This document shows positions 26,316 through 35,300 of a DNA stretch of 64,000 bases, piece after piece. Position 1 is the stretch's first letter. Each line of letters opens with the position of its first letter. Position numbers and translations under genes: made by a program. Source of the DNA: Thiothrix winogradskyi (lineage in GTDB: Bacteria; Pseudomonadota; Gammaproteobacteria; Thiotrichales; Thiotrichaceae); the NCBI RefSeq assembly GCF_021650935.1, contig NZ_CP091244.1, positions 3,968,001 to 4,032,000 of the forward strand, read 5' to 3'. The notes under the pieces are model-generated. The model saw only the letters and a program-made list of their open reading frames with translations. It was not told where the DNA came from and searched no databases.

Positions 26316-26486
26316 TTACTTGATCTTGGCTTCCTTAAACATAACATGCTTACGCACAACCGGATCGTACTTGCTGAACTGTAATTTGTCCGGCGTAGTA
26401 CGCTTGTTCTTAGTTGTGGTATAGAAAAATCCAGTTCCTGCGGAAGAAACCAGCTTGATTTTATCACGACCGCCTTTCTTAGCCAT
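26316..26486 (-). CDS. rpmG: 50S ribosomal protein L33
   Basis: A 56-residue reading frame on the minus strand. Translation begins MAKKGGRDKIKLVSSAGTG and ends VMFKEAKIK, with the 'FYTTTKNKRTTPDKL' pattern of L33. It directly follows rpmB, as in most proteobacteria, and ends before a terminator. No zinc-ribbon cysteines, so it is the Cys-free form. Confidence 0.97.
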   Translation of the reverse strand: MAKKGGRDKIKLVSSAGTGFFYTTTKNKRTTPDKLQFSKYDPVVRKHVMFKEAKIK

Positions 26487-26506
26487 TCGCTGTTACCTCC
26501 GGTAGA

Positions 26507-26743
26507 TTAAACTTTTTCGCCACGGCCGCGAATATCAGCAAGAATGGTATCAATACCCAACTTGTCGATAATACGCATACCTTTTGCAGAAACGCGCAGG
26601 CGAACCCAGCGTCCTTCGTTTTCGACCCAAAACCGTTTCGCGTGCAGGTTAGGCAGGAAACGACGCTTGGTTTTATTGTTAGCGTGCGACACATTGTTAC
26701 CTGTGACGGGACGCTTACCTGTTACTTGACATACACGAGACAT
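26507..26743 (-). CDS. rpmB: 50S ribosomal protein L28
   Basis: 78 residues starting MSRVCQVTGKRPVTGNNVSH, the L28 signature, with the downstream 'KTKRRFLPNLH' and 'RVSAKGMRIIDKLG'. The frame is open to 26821, but the L28 start at 26743 matches the family. Forms an operon with rpmG 20 bases on. Confidence 0.97.
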   Translation of the reverse strand: MSRVCQVTGKRPVTGNNVSHANNKTKRRFLPNLHAKRFWVENEGRWVRLRVSAKGMRIIDKLGIDTILADIRGRGEKV

Positions 26744-26845
26744 CGGGATACTCCAGATCTGCGATTCTTGAACTCTAAAGGCGCGTGAGGATACCAGAAG
26801 CCCCCCCTGCAAGCAACCCAAGCACTTATTTTTTTACAGCACCGC

Positions 26846-28291
26846 TTACAATAACGGGGCAAGCAAGCGGGCAATACTCTCGGCTAAACGCTGCCGCTTA
26901 CTGATTTTGCAGCGCTGGGCTTCGGTCACTTCCTGCGTATTCGCACAGGCGTTCAGAAAATCCTGCTCCATCTTGCTGGCGATCTCACTACTGTAAAAAA
27001 AGATGTTGCCCTCGAAATTGAGGCGAAAACTGCGCTGATCCATATTCGCCGACCCCAGCGTGGCAAAGTTACTGTCAATCATCACCGCTTTGGCATGAGG
27101 CATCGCCTGATACATTTCAAACACGCGCACGCCTGCCGCCAGCAAATCATCTATAAAGGAACGCCCCGCGTACAACACCAGCGGATGATCCGATTTTCCA
27201 GGCAATAGCAACCGCACATCCACGCCGCGCAACGCTGCCGTTTGCAACGCCATCAGAATCGGGCGATCCGGTACGAAATACGGCGTTTCAATCCAAATGC
27301 GCGTATTCGCCAGATTCATCGCCGCGAATAACACCGTATGAATCGCCTGCCAACGCTCATCCGCAGGCCCGCTGGCAAGGAATTGCGCGTGAATGGTTCC
27401 CGCATTCGCAATCGCAATCGCCGGAAAATACACCTCGCTCACCAAATCCTCACCGGTCGCGTGATACCAATCCTGACAAAACACTTCCTGCAAGGTATAC
27501 ACCACCGGTCCCTGAATCCGTGCGTGCAAATCTTGCCAAGGCTCGCCCCTGCCCGCGTACACATCGCCGACATTCATTCCACCCGTGAAAGCCAGCGTGC
27601 CATCAATAATGACCACTTTACGGTGATTGCGATTGTTGAGGTTAAGCTGGCGGCTTAACACATTCACTTTCAGAAAACGTTCGACTTGCCCGCCTGCGAC
27701 TAACAGCGGCGCGAAAAAGCGGGCATTCGCTTGACGTGAACCCACATCATCCACCAGCAAACGCACCGTGACCCCACGCTGTGCCGCCTGCACCAAGGCA
27801 TTCCGCAAGCGTTCGCCGGTATAGTCTGCCTCCCAGATATAGTAGATCAGATGAATATGCTGAGTGGCGGCGGCGAAAGCCTGTTCCAAGGTATCAAATA
27901 ACTGTTCACCTTCGCGCATAATGTCGACGGCATTGCCACCTACTGGCCCGATTTCATCCAGCTTATTGACCAACTTGAGTAATGACGGCGGAATCCCGTG
28001 AATATGTTGCTGACCATTCAAACAAACTTGCACTTGTTGCAGCGTATTCGCCAACTTTTCTTCGACGCGACGGCGTTTACGACGGCGTAAGTGCAAGCGC
28101 GTCGTGCCAAACACCCAAAAGATTAGCAGCCCAATAAACGGTAAAAAGACAATCACCAACACCCATGCCAAGGTCGCCCCCGATTCACGGCGTTGCTGCA
28201 CCACCGTCGGTAATAAGGTAGCGACAATCACAATGTCCAACAATAATAAGCCAGTACTGAACCAGCTTGTCAGATAAGCCGTCACGAGCAT
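26846..28291 (-). CDS. Cardiolipin synthase (phospholipase D family)
   Basis: 481 residues. Two N-terminal membrane helices, then two phospholipase D HKD motifs: 'NHRKVVIIDGTLAFTGGMNVGD' (about residue 220) and 'PHAKAVMIDSNFATLGSANMDQRS' (about 395). Makes cardiolipin from two phosphatidylglycerols in the inner membrane. Last in the apparent LysR-moaD-moaE-cls run; the link to molybdopterin genes seems positional only. Confidence 0.94.
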   Translation of the reverse strand: MLVTAYLTSWFSTGLLLLDIVIVATLLPTVVQQRRESGATLAWVLVIVFLPFIGLLIFWVFGTTRLHLRRRKRRRVEEKLANTLQQVQVCLNGQQHIHGIPPSLLKLVNKLDEIGPVGGNAVDIMREGEQLFDTLEQAFAAATQHIHLIYYIWEADYTGERLRNALVQAAQRGVTVRLLVDDVGSRQANARFFAPLLVAGGQVERFLKVNVLSRQLNLNNRNHRKVVIIDGTLAFTGGMNVGDVYAGRGEPWQDLHARIQGPVVYTLQEVFCQDWYHATGEDLVSEVYFPAIAIANAGTIHAQFLASGPADERWQAIHTVLFAAMNLANTRIWIETPYFVPDRPILMALQTAALRGVDVRLLLPGKSDHPLVLYAGRSFIDDLLAAGVRVFEMYQAMPHAKAVMIDSNFATLGSANMDQRSFRLNFEGNIFFYSSEIASKMEQDFLNACANTQEVTEAQRCKISKRQRLAESIARLLAPLL

Positions 28292-28306
28292 TCCTTCCGA
28301 GTGACG

Positions 28307-28750
28307 TTAACCGGGGGTATTGCGATCAACCCAACGTACCGTGCCATTGCTCAGGGTTTCACGCTTCCAGAAAGGTGCAGTGTGTTTGAGCGTTTCCATC
28401 AAATGACGGCAGGCTTCAAATGCAGCCGCCCGATGTGCCGACCACACCGCTACCAACACAATCGGTTGCGCGGGCAAGATTTCGCCCACACGGTGCACCA
28501 CCAACGCCGCATCCAGCGACCAACGTTGCGCGGCTTCTGCCACCAGTGTTGCCAATTGGCGTTCGGTCATGCCGGGGTAGTGTTCCAAATACATCCCCAT
28601 CACGTCATCGCCTTCGTTGAAATCGCGCATCGTGCCGACGAATACAGCGGTTGCCCCGGAATGCGCATTTTCCGGCAACTGTTGCGCTTGCCAAGCGGCG
28701 AGGTATTGCCAAGGTTCAAACGGCGTTTCCCGCACGTCAACGTATTGCAT
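28307..28750 (-). CDS. moaE: Molybdopterin synthase catalytic subunit MoaE
   Basis: 147 residues. Large subunit of molybdopterin synthase, which with MoaD inserts sulfur into precursor Z. Signatures: 'GTMRDFNEGDDVMGMYLEHYPGM', 'VVHRVGEILPAQPIVLVAVWSAHRAAAFEA' and 'APFWKRE'. Starts 3 bases after moaD. Confidence 0.96.
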   Translation of the reverse strand: MQYVDVRETPFEPWQYLAAWQAQQLPENAHSGATAVFVGTMRDFNEGDDVMGMYLEHYPGMTERQLATLVAEAAQRWSLDAALVVHRVGEILPAQPIVLVAVWSAHRAAAFEACRHLMETLKHTAPFWKRETLSNGTVRWVDRNTPG

Positions 28751-28752
28751 GG

Positions 28753-28986
28753 TTAACCTCCGGTAACGGGTGGGAAAAACGCCACTTCATCGCCCGGTTG
28801 CACCAGACTATTGGCATCCACATACGTTTGATTAACTGCCATCAACACATTATCTGGCAAATGCGCTTCACCGCTGCTGCGCTGCCAGATTTCTTGCAAG
28901 GTCAATGGCGCATCGGTTTCCAGCAGCCGTTGGCTTTGCCCGATACGTTCCCGTAGGCTGGCAAAAAACAGTACTTTAATGGGCAT
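28753..28986 (-). CDS. moaD: Molybdopterin synthase sulfur carrier subunit MoaD
   Basis: 77-residue ubiquitin-like protein that carries the thiocarboxylate; it ends in 'FPPVTGG', the required C-terminal Gly-Gly. Overlaps the upstream LysR gene by 11 bases and precedes moaE by 3 bases. Confidence 0.95.
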   Translation of the reverse strand: MPIKVLFFASLRERIGQSQRLLETDAPLTLQEIWQRSSGEAHLPDNVLMAVNQTYVDANSLVQPGDEVAFFPPVTGG

Positions 28987-29950
28987 TCAAACCTCCCGGT
29001 GTTGGGTTTTGATGGGCTTCTTCCAGTAACCATTCCACAAACACATCGCAAGCGCGTTGATTCAATGGCGCGGACTGCGGGCGAAACACGTAATAAGCAT
29101 GTTCCAATGGCATCGGTAAATCAAAGGGGATACACAATCTGCCCGCATCAATGTCAGCTTGCGCCAATGGCTTGATGCTCAACAGTACGCCTTGCGCATC
29201 GACAGCCGCATCCAACGCCAATGACACATGGTTAAAATGTAAACCCCGATTCGCATTAATGCCTTCCACACCCTGTAATTTTAGCCATTTTGACCAACTG
29301 GGGTGTCCCACATAATTCGTATCATCATGTAATAAGGTATGAAACGCCAAATCCGCTGGTGTGTTCAAGGGGTGCGGATGTTGCGCACTCAATAAGGCTG
29401 GGCTGCAAACCGGCACGGCAGACACCGCAAACAACTTGATTACACTGTCACCGGGGTATTGTCCTGCACCGAAGCCGATGACCACATCCACCTGATTTTG
29501 GCGAAAAAAGGTATCCATCGCACGATTATCTTGCTGAAGATCCGCATCCACCAGTCCGACATTGCTATTGATTTGCATATCAATCTCAGGGTGTTGCCGG
29601 GAAAAACGCGGTAGGCGCGGAATCAACCATTTGGACGCAAACGACGGGGCTGCGCATACAGTAATGTGTTCGCGGTGAGTTTCATTGCGCATCAAATGCA
29701 CTGCATCGGCTAAATAATCAAAGGCTTGACGCAGTTTTGGCAATGCTGCCTCTGCCCCCTTGCTGAGCACAATGGTGCGATTTTTACGTTCCACCAATGC
29801 AAAGCCGAGGTAATCCTCCAGAAATTTAATCTGGTGACTAATCGCGGCGCGAGTCACATGAAGTTCTGCGGCCGCTTTGGTAAAACTCAAGTGGCGGGCA
29901 ACGGCTTCAAAAGCTCGCAAAGCATTCAGGGGGGGCAGTTGTTGTGACAT
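28976..29950 (-). CDS. LysR-family regulator, GcvA-like
   Basis: 324 residues. The HTH 'LSFTKAAAELHVTRAAISHQIKFLEDYLG' (about 22-50) and 'LPPLNALRAFEAVARH' start match the GcvA/DsdC type that begins SxxxPPLxALRAFEA. The frame is open to 30082, but the family start and position point to 29950. Heads the run with moaDE; whether it controls them is unknown. Confidence 0.9.
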   Translation of the reverse strand: MSQQLPPLNALRAFEAVARHLSFTKAAAELHVTRAAISHQIKFLEDYLGFALVERKNRTIVLSKGAEAALPKLRQAFDYLADAVHLMRNETHREHITVCAAPSFASKWLIPRLPRFSRQHPEIDMQINSNVGLVDADLQQDNRAMDTFFRQNQVDVVIGFGAGQYPGDSVIKLFAVSAVPVCSPALLSAQHPHPLNTPADLAFHTLLHDDTNYVGHPSWSKWLKLQGVEGINANRGLHFNHVSLALDAAVDAQGVLLSIKPLAQADIDAGRLCIPFDLPMPLEHAYYVFRPQSAPLNQRACDVFVEWLLEEAHQNPTPGGLNAH

Positions 29951-30046
29951 GGGGCAATTATGCCTGAAGTGGGTTGCATCTCGCAGTGATACTTTAAGAA
30001 TAACTGTGCTAGACTTTTTCCCCTTATTTAACCTGAAATGCACACC

Positions 30047-31528
30047 ATGAATCAGGACATCTTTGATACCTATATCGCCCAAGGCTACAACCGCGTTCCT
30101 GTCCGCCGTACCATTCTGGCTGACCTTGATACCCCGTTAAGTGCCTACCTCAAACTCGCGGATGCGCCCTATTCCTACCTGTTCGAGTCTGTACAGGGTG
30201 GGGAAAAATGGGGACGTTATTCCATGCTTGGCCTGCCTGCGCAAACCATCATCAAGGTGTTCGGCTTGCAGGTGGAAGTGCATCGCGCTCATCAGCCGAT
30301 TGAACGTTTTGACGTGGCTGACCCGCTGGCGTGGATTACCGCATTCCAGCAGCAATACCAGGTACCCGACATCGAAGATTTGCCACGATTCAACGGCGGG
30401 TTGGTCGGCTATTTCGGCTACGAAACCATCCGCTACATCGAGAAAAAACTCGCCACGGGGCGCGACAAACCCGACCCGATTGGTACACCCGACATTGTGC
30501 TAATGGTGTCGGATGAAGTCGTGGTCTTCGACAATTTGCGCGGCGAATTGCACTTAATCGTTTTGGCGGAAGCCAACGGCTACCAGCAAGCCCAGCAACG
30601 CCTCAATGCGCTCGAACAGCAATTGCAGGAAGCCCGCCGCCTTTACCAACCCGCCCCCAAAGCCACACAGGTAGAGGAAAGCGACTTCATTTCCGGCTTC
30701 ACCGAAAACGGTTTCAAACAAGCGGTGCTGGATGCCAAGGAATACATCAAAGCAGGCGACATTATGCAAGTGGTGCTGTCGCAGCGCATGAGCATTCCGT
30801 TTGCCGCCCCACCACTGGATTTGTACCGCGCCTTGCGCCGCCTCAACCCGTCGCCGTACATGTATTTCCTCAATCTGGGCGATTTCCACATCGTTGGTTC
30901 GTCGCCGGAAATTCTGGTGCGCCTCGAAGACGACGTGATTACGGTGCGCCCGATTGCCGGAACGCGCCGTCGTGGTGAAACCGAACAGCGTGACAAGGAA
31001 CTCGAAACCGAACTCCTCAACGACCCCAAAGAACTCGCCGAACACCTGATGTTGATCGACCTTGGGCGCAACGATGCGGGGCGTGTCAGCGAAATCGGCT
31101 CGGTCAAACTCACCGACAAAATGATCGTGGAACGCTATTCGCACGTCATGCACATCGTCTCCAACGTCACCGGCAAACTGTTGCCGGGGCTGGATGCGAT
31201 GGACGTATTACGCGCCACTTTCCCCGCAGGCACAGTCAGCGGTGCGCCGAAAATCCGCGCGATGGAAATTATTGACGAACTCGAACCTGTGAAGCGCGGC
31301 GTGTATTCGGGCGCGGTCGGTTATTTGGCGTGGAACGGCAATATGGATACGGCGATTGCGATTCGTACTGCGGTGATCAAGGATGATGTGCTGCACATTC
31401 AGGCGGGGGCTGGCGTGGTTTACGATTCTGTGCCGCAGTCGGAATGGGATGAGACGATGAATAAAGGGCGAGCGGTGTTTCGGGCGGCTAGTGCGGCGTT
31501 GTCTGGCTTGAACGGCAAACATAAGTAA
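30047..31528 (+). CDS. trpE: Anthranilate synthase component I
   Basis: Makes anthranilate from chorismate with TrpG in tryptophan synthesis. 493 residues. Tryptophan-sensing N-terminal part with 'LKLADAPYSYLFESVQGG' (LLES-type motif); chorismate-binding core with 'IMQVVLSQRMSIPF', 'GSSPEILVRLEDD', 'RPIAGTRRRG', 'DLGRNDAGRVSEIGSV', 'PAGTVSGAPKIRAMEII'. The ATG at 30047 fits Pseudomonas-type TrpE starts better than 30038. The partner trpG is 681 bases away, separated by the GxxExxY cassette. Confidence 0.96.
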   Translation: MNQDIFDTYIAQGYNRVPVRRTILADLDTPLSAYLKLADAPYSYLFESVQGGEKWGRYSMLGLPAQTIIKVFGLQVEVHRAHQPIERFDVADPLAWITAFQQQYQVPDIEDLPRFNGGLVGYFGYETIRYIEKKLATGRDKPDPIGTPDIVLMVSDEVVVFDNLRGELHLIVLAEANGYQQAQQRLNALEQQLQEARRLYQPAPKATQVEESDFISGFTENGFKQAVLDAKEYIKAGDIMQVVLSQRMSIPFAAPPLDLYRALRRLNPSPYMYFLNLGDFHIVGSSPEILVRLEDDVITVRPIAGTRRRGETEQRDKELETELLNDPKELAEHLMLIDLGRNDAGRVSEIGSVKLTDKMIVERYSHVMHIVSNVTGKLLPGLDAMDVLRATFPAGTVSGAPKIRAMEIIDELEPVKRGVYSGAVGYLAWNGNMDTAIAIRTAVIKDDVLHIQAGAGVVYDSVPQSEWDETMNKGRAVFRAASAALSGLNGKHK

Positions 31529-31634
31529 TGTCTGAACTAAGATTTGTAGGATTAAAGGATTACAGGATGAAGAAAGAGGGACTCCCTCTCTTCATCTTGG
31601 TAATCATTTAATCCCAAAAATCCTAGTTCAGACA
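31529..31634. repeat. 106-base imperfect palindrome A flanking the GxxExxY gene
   Basis: Starts TGTCTGAACT and ends AGTTCAGACA, perfect inverted ends; nearly the entire element is one long hairpin with centre AGAGGGA-C-TCCCTCT. The left arm reads AGATTTGTAGGATTAAAGGATTA, the right arm is its near complement. A homologous copy lies at 32051-32161, in the same orientation. Begins right at the trpE stop. Confidence 0.85.
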
Positions 31635-31680
31635 AAAGAAAACCAGCAGCAGACAAAAAACAATAACAAAGGAACACACG

Positions 31681-32085
31681 ATGCAAACCCTCAACGCGCT
31701 GACGCACACGATCATTGGCTCTGCCATGCAAGTTCACAATACACTGGGCAATGGTTTCAAAGAGGTCATTTACCAACGTGCTCTTTCGCTGGAGATGCAG
31801 CATCAGGGGTTGTCGTTTGAGCGCGAAAAGGAAATGAGCATTCACTACCGTGGAACACAAATTGGCACTCGCCGGGTTGATTTTTTCGTGGAAAACAGCG
31901 TGATGGTTGAACTCAAAGCCCTCACCATGCTAGAAGACGTGCACCTTGCGCAAACCATCAACTACCTTGAAGCCTATCAACTGCCCACGGGGTTACTGAT
32001 CAACTTCGGTGCGAAAAGCTTGCAATACAAACGGGTGTATAATACTAAAATGTCTGAACTGAGATTTGCAGGATTAAAGGATTAG
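31681..32085 (+). CDS. GxxExxY-family protein
   Basis: 134 residues with the family motif G-F-K-E-V-I-Y (about residues 22-28) and a following small alpha/beta fold ('RRVDFFVENSVMVELKALTMLEDVH', residues about 62-86, with a D-x..E-x-K nuclease-like pattern 'VDFFVENSVMVELKA'). The family has no established role; the D/ExK arrangement resembles PD-(D/E)xK nucleases, which is inference. The last 11 residues (MSELRFAGLKD) are encoded by the start of repeat B, so the gene end comes from the repeat. RBS AAAGGAA. Confidence 0.8.
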   Translation: MQTLNALTHTIIGSAMQVHNTLGNGFKEVIYQRALSLEMQHQGLSFEREKEMSIHYRGTQIGTRRVDFFVENSVMVELKALTMLEDVHLAQTINYLEAYQLPTGLLINFGAKSLQYKRVYNTKMSELRFAGLKD

Positions 32086-32161
32086 CAGGATGAAGAAAAG
32101 AGGAGAGATTCCCCTCTTCATCTTGGTAATCTTGTCATCCCAAAAATCCCAGTTCAAGACA
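32051..32161. repeat. 111-base imperfect palindrome B flanking the GxxExxY gene
   Basis: Starts TGTCTGAACT and ends AGTTCAAGACA, with the same internal text as copy A (GGATTAAAGGATTA, CTCTTCATCTTGGTAAT, CCCAAAAATCC). One base is inserted in the right inverted end, so it is slightly decayed relative to copy A. It carries the stop of the GxxExxY gene and lies 48 bases before trpG. Confidence 0.85.
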
Positions 32162-32209
32162 AAAAGACAGCCATACAATCCCAACGACAACGTGGATTCA
32201 GAAAACGCT

Positions 32210-32794
32210 ATGAAACTCTTAATGGTCGACAATTACGACAGCTTTACCTACAACCTCGTGCAATACTTCGGCGAACTGGGTGCGGATGTGCAAGTAGTAC
32301 GCAACGACGAAATCCCCGTCGAAGCGATTGATGACATTGCCCCCGACAAAATCGTACTGTCGCCGGGGCCTTGCACCCCAACCGAAGCGGGTATTTCCAT
32401 TCCCACGCTGCTGCGCTTTGCGGGCAAAATCCCCATTCTCGGCGTATGCCTTGGGCATCAATCCATCGGGCAAGCCTTCGGCGGCAAAATCATCCGCGCT
32501 AAAGAAATCATGCACGGTAAAACCTCGCAAGTACACCACAAAGGTGTCGGCGTATTCACTGGCTTGCCCAGCCCGTTTGAAGCCACGCGCTACCATTCGC
32601 TGGTGATCGAGCAAGAAAGCATCCCCGACTGTCTGGAAATTACCGCCTGGACAGAAACGGCGGATGGCAAGCTGGATGAGATCATGGGTGTGCGCCACAA
32701 AACGCTGCCCGTGGAAGGCGTGCAATTCCACCCCGAATCCATCCTCACCCAATACGGGCATGAGATGTTACGGAATTTCTTGGATGGAAAATAA
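32210..32794 (+). CDS. trpG: Anthranilate synthase component II (glutamine amidotransferase)
   Basis: 194 residues, class I glutamine amidotransferase. 'VDNYDSFTYNLVQYFGELG' at the start, nucleophile Cys in 'ILGVCLGHQSIGQAFGG' (about residue 80), and the His/Glu in 'GVQFHPESILT'. The start at 32210 matches the family; an upstream extension reads through repeat B. May also serve p-aminobenzoate synthesis, which cannot be told here. Confidence 0.96.
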   Translation: MKLLMVDNYDSFTYNLVQYFGELGADVQVVRNDEIPVEAIDDIAPDKIVLSPGPCTPTEAGISIPTLLRFAGKIPILGVCLGHQSIGQAFGGKIIRAKEIMHGKTSQVHHKGVGVFTGLPSPFEATRYHSLVIEQESIPDCLEITAWTETADGKLDEIMGVRHKTLPVEGVQFHPESILTQYGHEMLRNFLDGK

Positions 32795-32801
32795 AGATAT
32801 T

Positions 32802-33227
32802 ATGACTGCTGAACCCGCTACTCTCCTGCGTCGCCTCGGCGCAATCATTTACGACACCGTATTAGCTGGTTTCAGCGTGGTGATTGCCGCCGCCATTCCC
32901 GCTTACGCTTTCACCGCATTAACAGGTGTAAAAGTGCCGGATGTCATCATGATTCTGTTATACGCCACGCTGACCTACGGCTTTTTCGGCTGGTTCTGGA
33001 CGCACGGCGGGCAAACATTGGGAATGCGTGCATGGAAGTTGCGCGTCGTCACCGCTGGCGGGCAAGCGATCAATTGGCAGCAAGCGCGTTCCCGTTGCCT
33101 GTGGGCATTGCTCAGTTGGGCAACGCTGGGGGCTGGTTTTTTGATTGCCTTATTTGACCCTGAAAAGCTGACATGGCATGACCGTTTTTCACACACGCGC
33201 TTGGTGCGCATCCACAAAAAAAAATAA
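32802..33227 (+). CDS. RDD-domain membrane protein
   Basis: 141 residues with about three membrane segments. The start 'LLRRLGAIIYDTVLAG' has the RDD-type Arg-x-x-Asp pattern, followed by 'GQTLGMRAWKLRVV' and 'DPEKLTWHDRFSHTRLV', both family hallmarks. Function unknown; members are thought to be transporters. Seven bases after trpG, probably co-transcribed. Confidence 0.85.
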   Translation: MTAEPATLLRRLGAIIYDTVLAGFSVVIAAAIPAYAFTALTGVKVPDVIMILLYATLTYGFFGWFWTHGGQTLGMRAWKLRVVTAGGQAINWQQARSRCLWALLSWATLGAGFLIALFDPEKLTWHDRFSHTRLVRIHKKK

Positions 33228-33773
33228 TCACGCCGCAGGCTTGGGCATCACAAATCCCAAATTGTGTACCGAAAACGCCCCCAGCCTGCGGTCACTGAAA
33301 AAACATTCCAAGGTCTTGCGCACCGACGGAAACGCCAACTCGCCCCACGGGATTTCATGCTCGTGGAACAGGCGCGTTTCCAGACTTTCCACCCCCGGCG
33401 AAAAGTCGTCTGACACCAATTCGCAGCGGTACAACATGTACACCTGATTAATGTGCGGAATGCTAATCACCGTATACAGCCGCAAATCCCGCAAGCTGGC
33501 ATTCGCCTCTTCACGCGCCTCACGTGCCGCTGCCTGATCAGTGGTTTCGCCGTTTTCCATGAAGCCCGCAGGCAATGTCCACAAGCCGTAACGCGGCGCA
33601 ATCGCCCGCCGACACAACAACACCCGTTCACCCCACACCGGCAACGCCCCCGCCACAATCTTGGGGTTTTGGTAATGAATTATCCCGCAGGCATCGCACA
33701 CAAAACGCAGGCGATCGTCGTGTTCAGGGATTTTTAAACTCACGGTTGCGCCGCAATCGCTGCAATAATTCAT
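33228..33773 (-). CDS. Nudix hydrolase with N-terminal zinc ribbon
   Basis: 181 residues. An N-terminal zinc ribbon with two Cys pairs ('MNYCSDCG' and 'FVCDACG') and then the Nudix box 'GFMENGETTDQAAAREAREEANA' (GX5EX7REUXEE, about residues 75-97). Similar to NudC/NADH-pyrophosphatase-like enzymes. The ATG at 33773 has GGGAGA upstream. Confidence 0.9.
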   Translation of the reverse strand: MNYCSDCGATVSLKIPEHDDRLRFVCDACGIIHYQNPKIVAGALPVWGERVLLCRRAIAPRYGLWTLPAGFMENGETTDQAAAREAREEANASLRDLRLYTVISIPHINQVYMLYRCELVSDDFSPGVESLETRLFHEHEIPWGELAFPSVRKTLECFFSDRRLGAFSVHNLGFVMPKPAA

Positions 33774-33833
33774 GTTTTCTCCCAAAATAATGCTATCCTA
33801 GCCTGCTTCATTTTCTGCTGTACTGTTTATACC

Positions 33834-35252
33834 ATGAAACCCGTCCTCGCACTGATTGGCCGCCCTAATGTAGGCAAATCCACCCTATTCAACCGCCTGA
33901 CCCGTTCGCGTGACGCGCTCGTTGCCGATTTCCCCGGCTTGACCCGTGACCGCAAATACGGCACTGGTGAACTCAACGGACGCAGCTACATGCTGATCGA
34001 CACTGGCGGTTTGAGCGGTGAAGAAGTCGGCATCGACGAACACATGGCGAAACAAACCCGCGCCGCGATGCAAGAATCCGATGCCATCTTATTCATCGTC
34101 GATGGCAAGCAAGGGCTAACCGCTGCTGACCAACAGATTGCGCAAGACATCCGCGTGATGGGCAAGCCGGTTTACCTGCTCGTCAATAAAATCGACGGGG
34201 TGGATGCGGATCAAGCCTCCTCCGAATTTTACTCGCTCGGCTTTACCGAAGTCTTCCAGATTGCAGCCGTGCAAGGGCGCGGCGTGACCGTGCTGATGAC
34301 GGCGGTACTCGATTCACTCGGCGCGGATTTCGATGTCGAGGAAGAAGAGGAAGATGACGGCAGTATCCGCATCGCCTTCGTGGGTCGCCCGAACGTGGGC
34401 AAATCGACCCTGATCAACCGCATTATGGGCGAAGAGCGCGTGATTGCGTTCGACCAACCGGGCACGACCCGCGACAGCATTTTCATCCCGTTTGAACGCG
34501 ATGGGCAAGCCTACACCTTGATCGACACCGCTGGGGTACGTCGCCGCAGCCGCGTGGATGAAACCATTGAAAAGTTCAGTATTATCAAAACGCTGGATGC
34601 GATTCAACGTTGCCATGTCGTCATTATGCTGGTGGATGCACACGACAGCATCACCGACCAAGATGCGCACTTGCTGGGGCTGATTTTGGACGCGGGTAAA
34701 GCCTTAGTGCTGGCAGTGAACAAATGGGATGGCATGGAATCCGACGACCGCGAGTGGATCAAGCAACAGCTTGAAATCAAACTGCCGTTCCTCGATTTCG
34801 CCGAAAAGTATTTCATCTCCGCGCTGCACGGCTCTAACGTGGGTTTGCTGTATACGGCAGTGAAACGCGCTTACGATTCCGCCATGCTCAAAGTGCCAAC
34901 CCCGCGTTTGACGCGCATTCTGGAAATGGCGGTGCAACAACATCAGCCACCGCTGACCCGTGGGCAACGCATCAAGTTACGCTACGCTCACCAAGGCGGC
35001 AGTAACCCGTTCCGCGTCATTATTCACGGCAACCGTACCGATTACGTGCCGGATATGTACACTCGCTACTTGACCAACTATTTCCACAAAACCCTGAAAT
35101 TAGTCGGCAGTCAGGTGCGGATTGAATACAAAGGCGGCGAAAATCCGTATGAAGGCAAGCGCAATACCCTGACACCGCGTCAGGAACACACCAAGAAGCG
35201 GCAAGCGGCGCGGATTCACAAGATTAAGAAGAGCGAGAAGAAAAAGAAGTAA
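33834..35252 (+). CDS. der: GTPase Der (EngA), ribosome biogenesis
   Basis: 472 residues, two tandem GTPase domains plus a KH-like C-domain. G1 motifs 'GRPNVGKST' at about 8-16 and 'GRPNVGKST' at about 185-193; switch 'DTGGLSGEE' and 'DTAGVRRRS'; N-K-x-D motifs 'NKIDGVD' and 'NKWDG'. Acts in 50S assembly. The gene ends in a Lys-rich tail. A GC-rich palindrome separates it from the convergent transporter gene. Confidence 0.98.
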   Translation: MKPVLALIGRPNVGKSTLFNRLTRSRDALVADFPGLTRDRKYGTGELNGRSYMLIDTGGLSGEEVGIDEHMAKQTRAAMQESDAILFIVDGKQGLTAADQQIAQDIRVMGKPVYLLVNKIDGVDADQASSEFYSLGFTEVFQIAAVQGRGVTVLMTAVLDSLGADFDVEEEEEDDGSIRIAFVGRPNVGKSTLINRIMGEERVIAFDQPGTTRDSIFIPFERDGQAYTLIDTAGVRRRSRVDETIEKFSIIKTLDAIQRCHVVIMLVDAHDSITDQDAHLLGLILDAGKALVLAVNKWDGMESDDREWIKQQLEIKLPFLDFAEKYFISALHGSNVGLLYTAVKRAYDSAMLKVPTPRLTRILEMAVQQHQPPLTRGQRIKLRYAHQGGSNPFRVIIHGNRTDYVPDMYTRYLTNYFHKTLKLVGSQVRIEYKGGENPYEGKRNTLTPRQEHTKKRQAARIHKIKKSEKKKK

Positions 35253-35300
35253 GACCCCCTTCCCCGACCCTTCCCCCGCGAGGGGGGCAGGGAGGAAGAG
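35253..35300. repeat. GC-rich palindrome of the CCCTTCCCC family
   Basis: CCCTTCCCCGACCCTTCCCCC and its inverse GGGGGGCAGGGAGG form an imperfect hairpin between the convergent der and sulfite-exporter-type genes; related in composition to the CCCTCACCCC elements further on. May act as a bidirectional terminator. Confidence 0.45.

Noticed and set aside
32090..32209. 40-codon extension of trpG through palindrome B
   Set aside because: The extension translates the repeat and is not part of the TrpG family.
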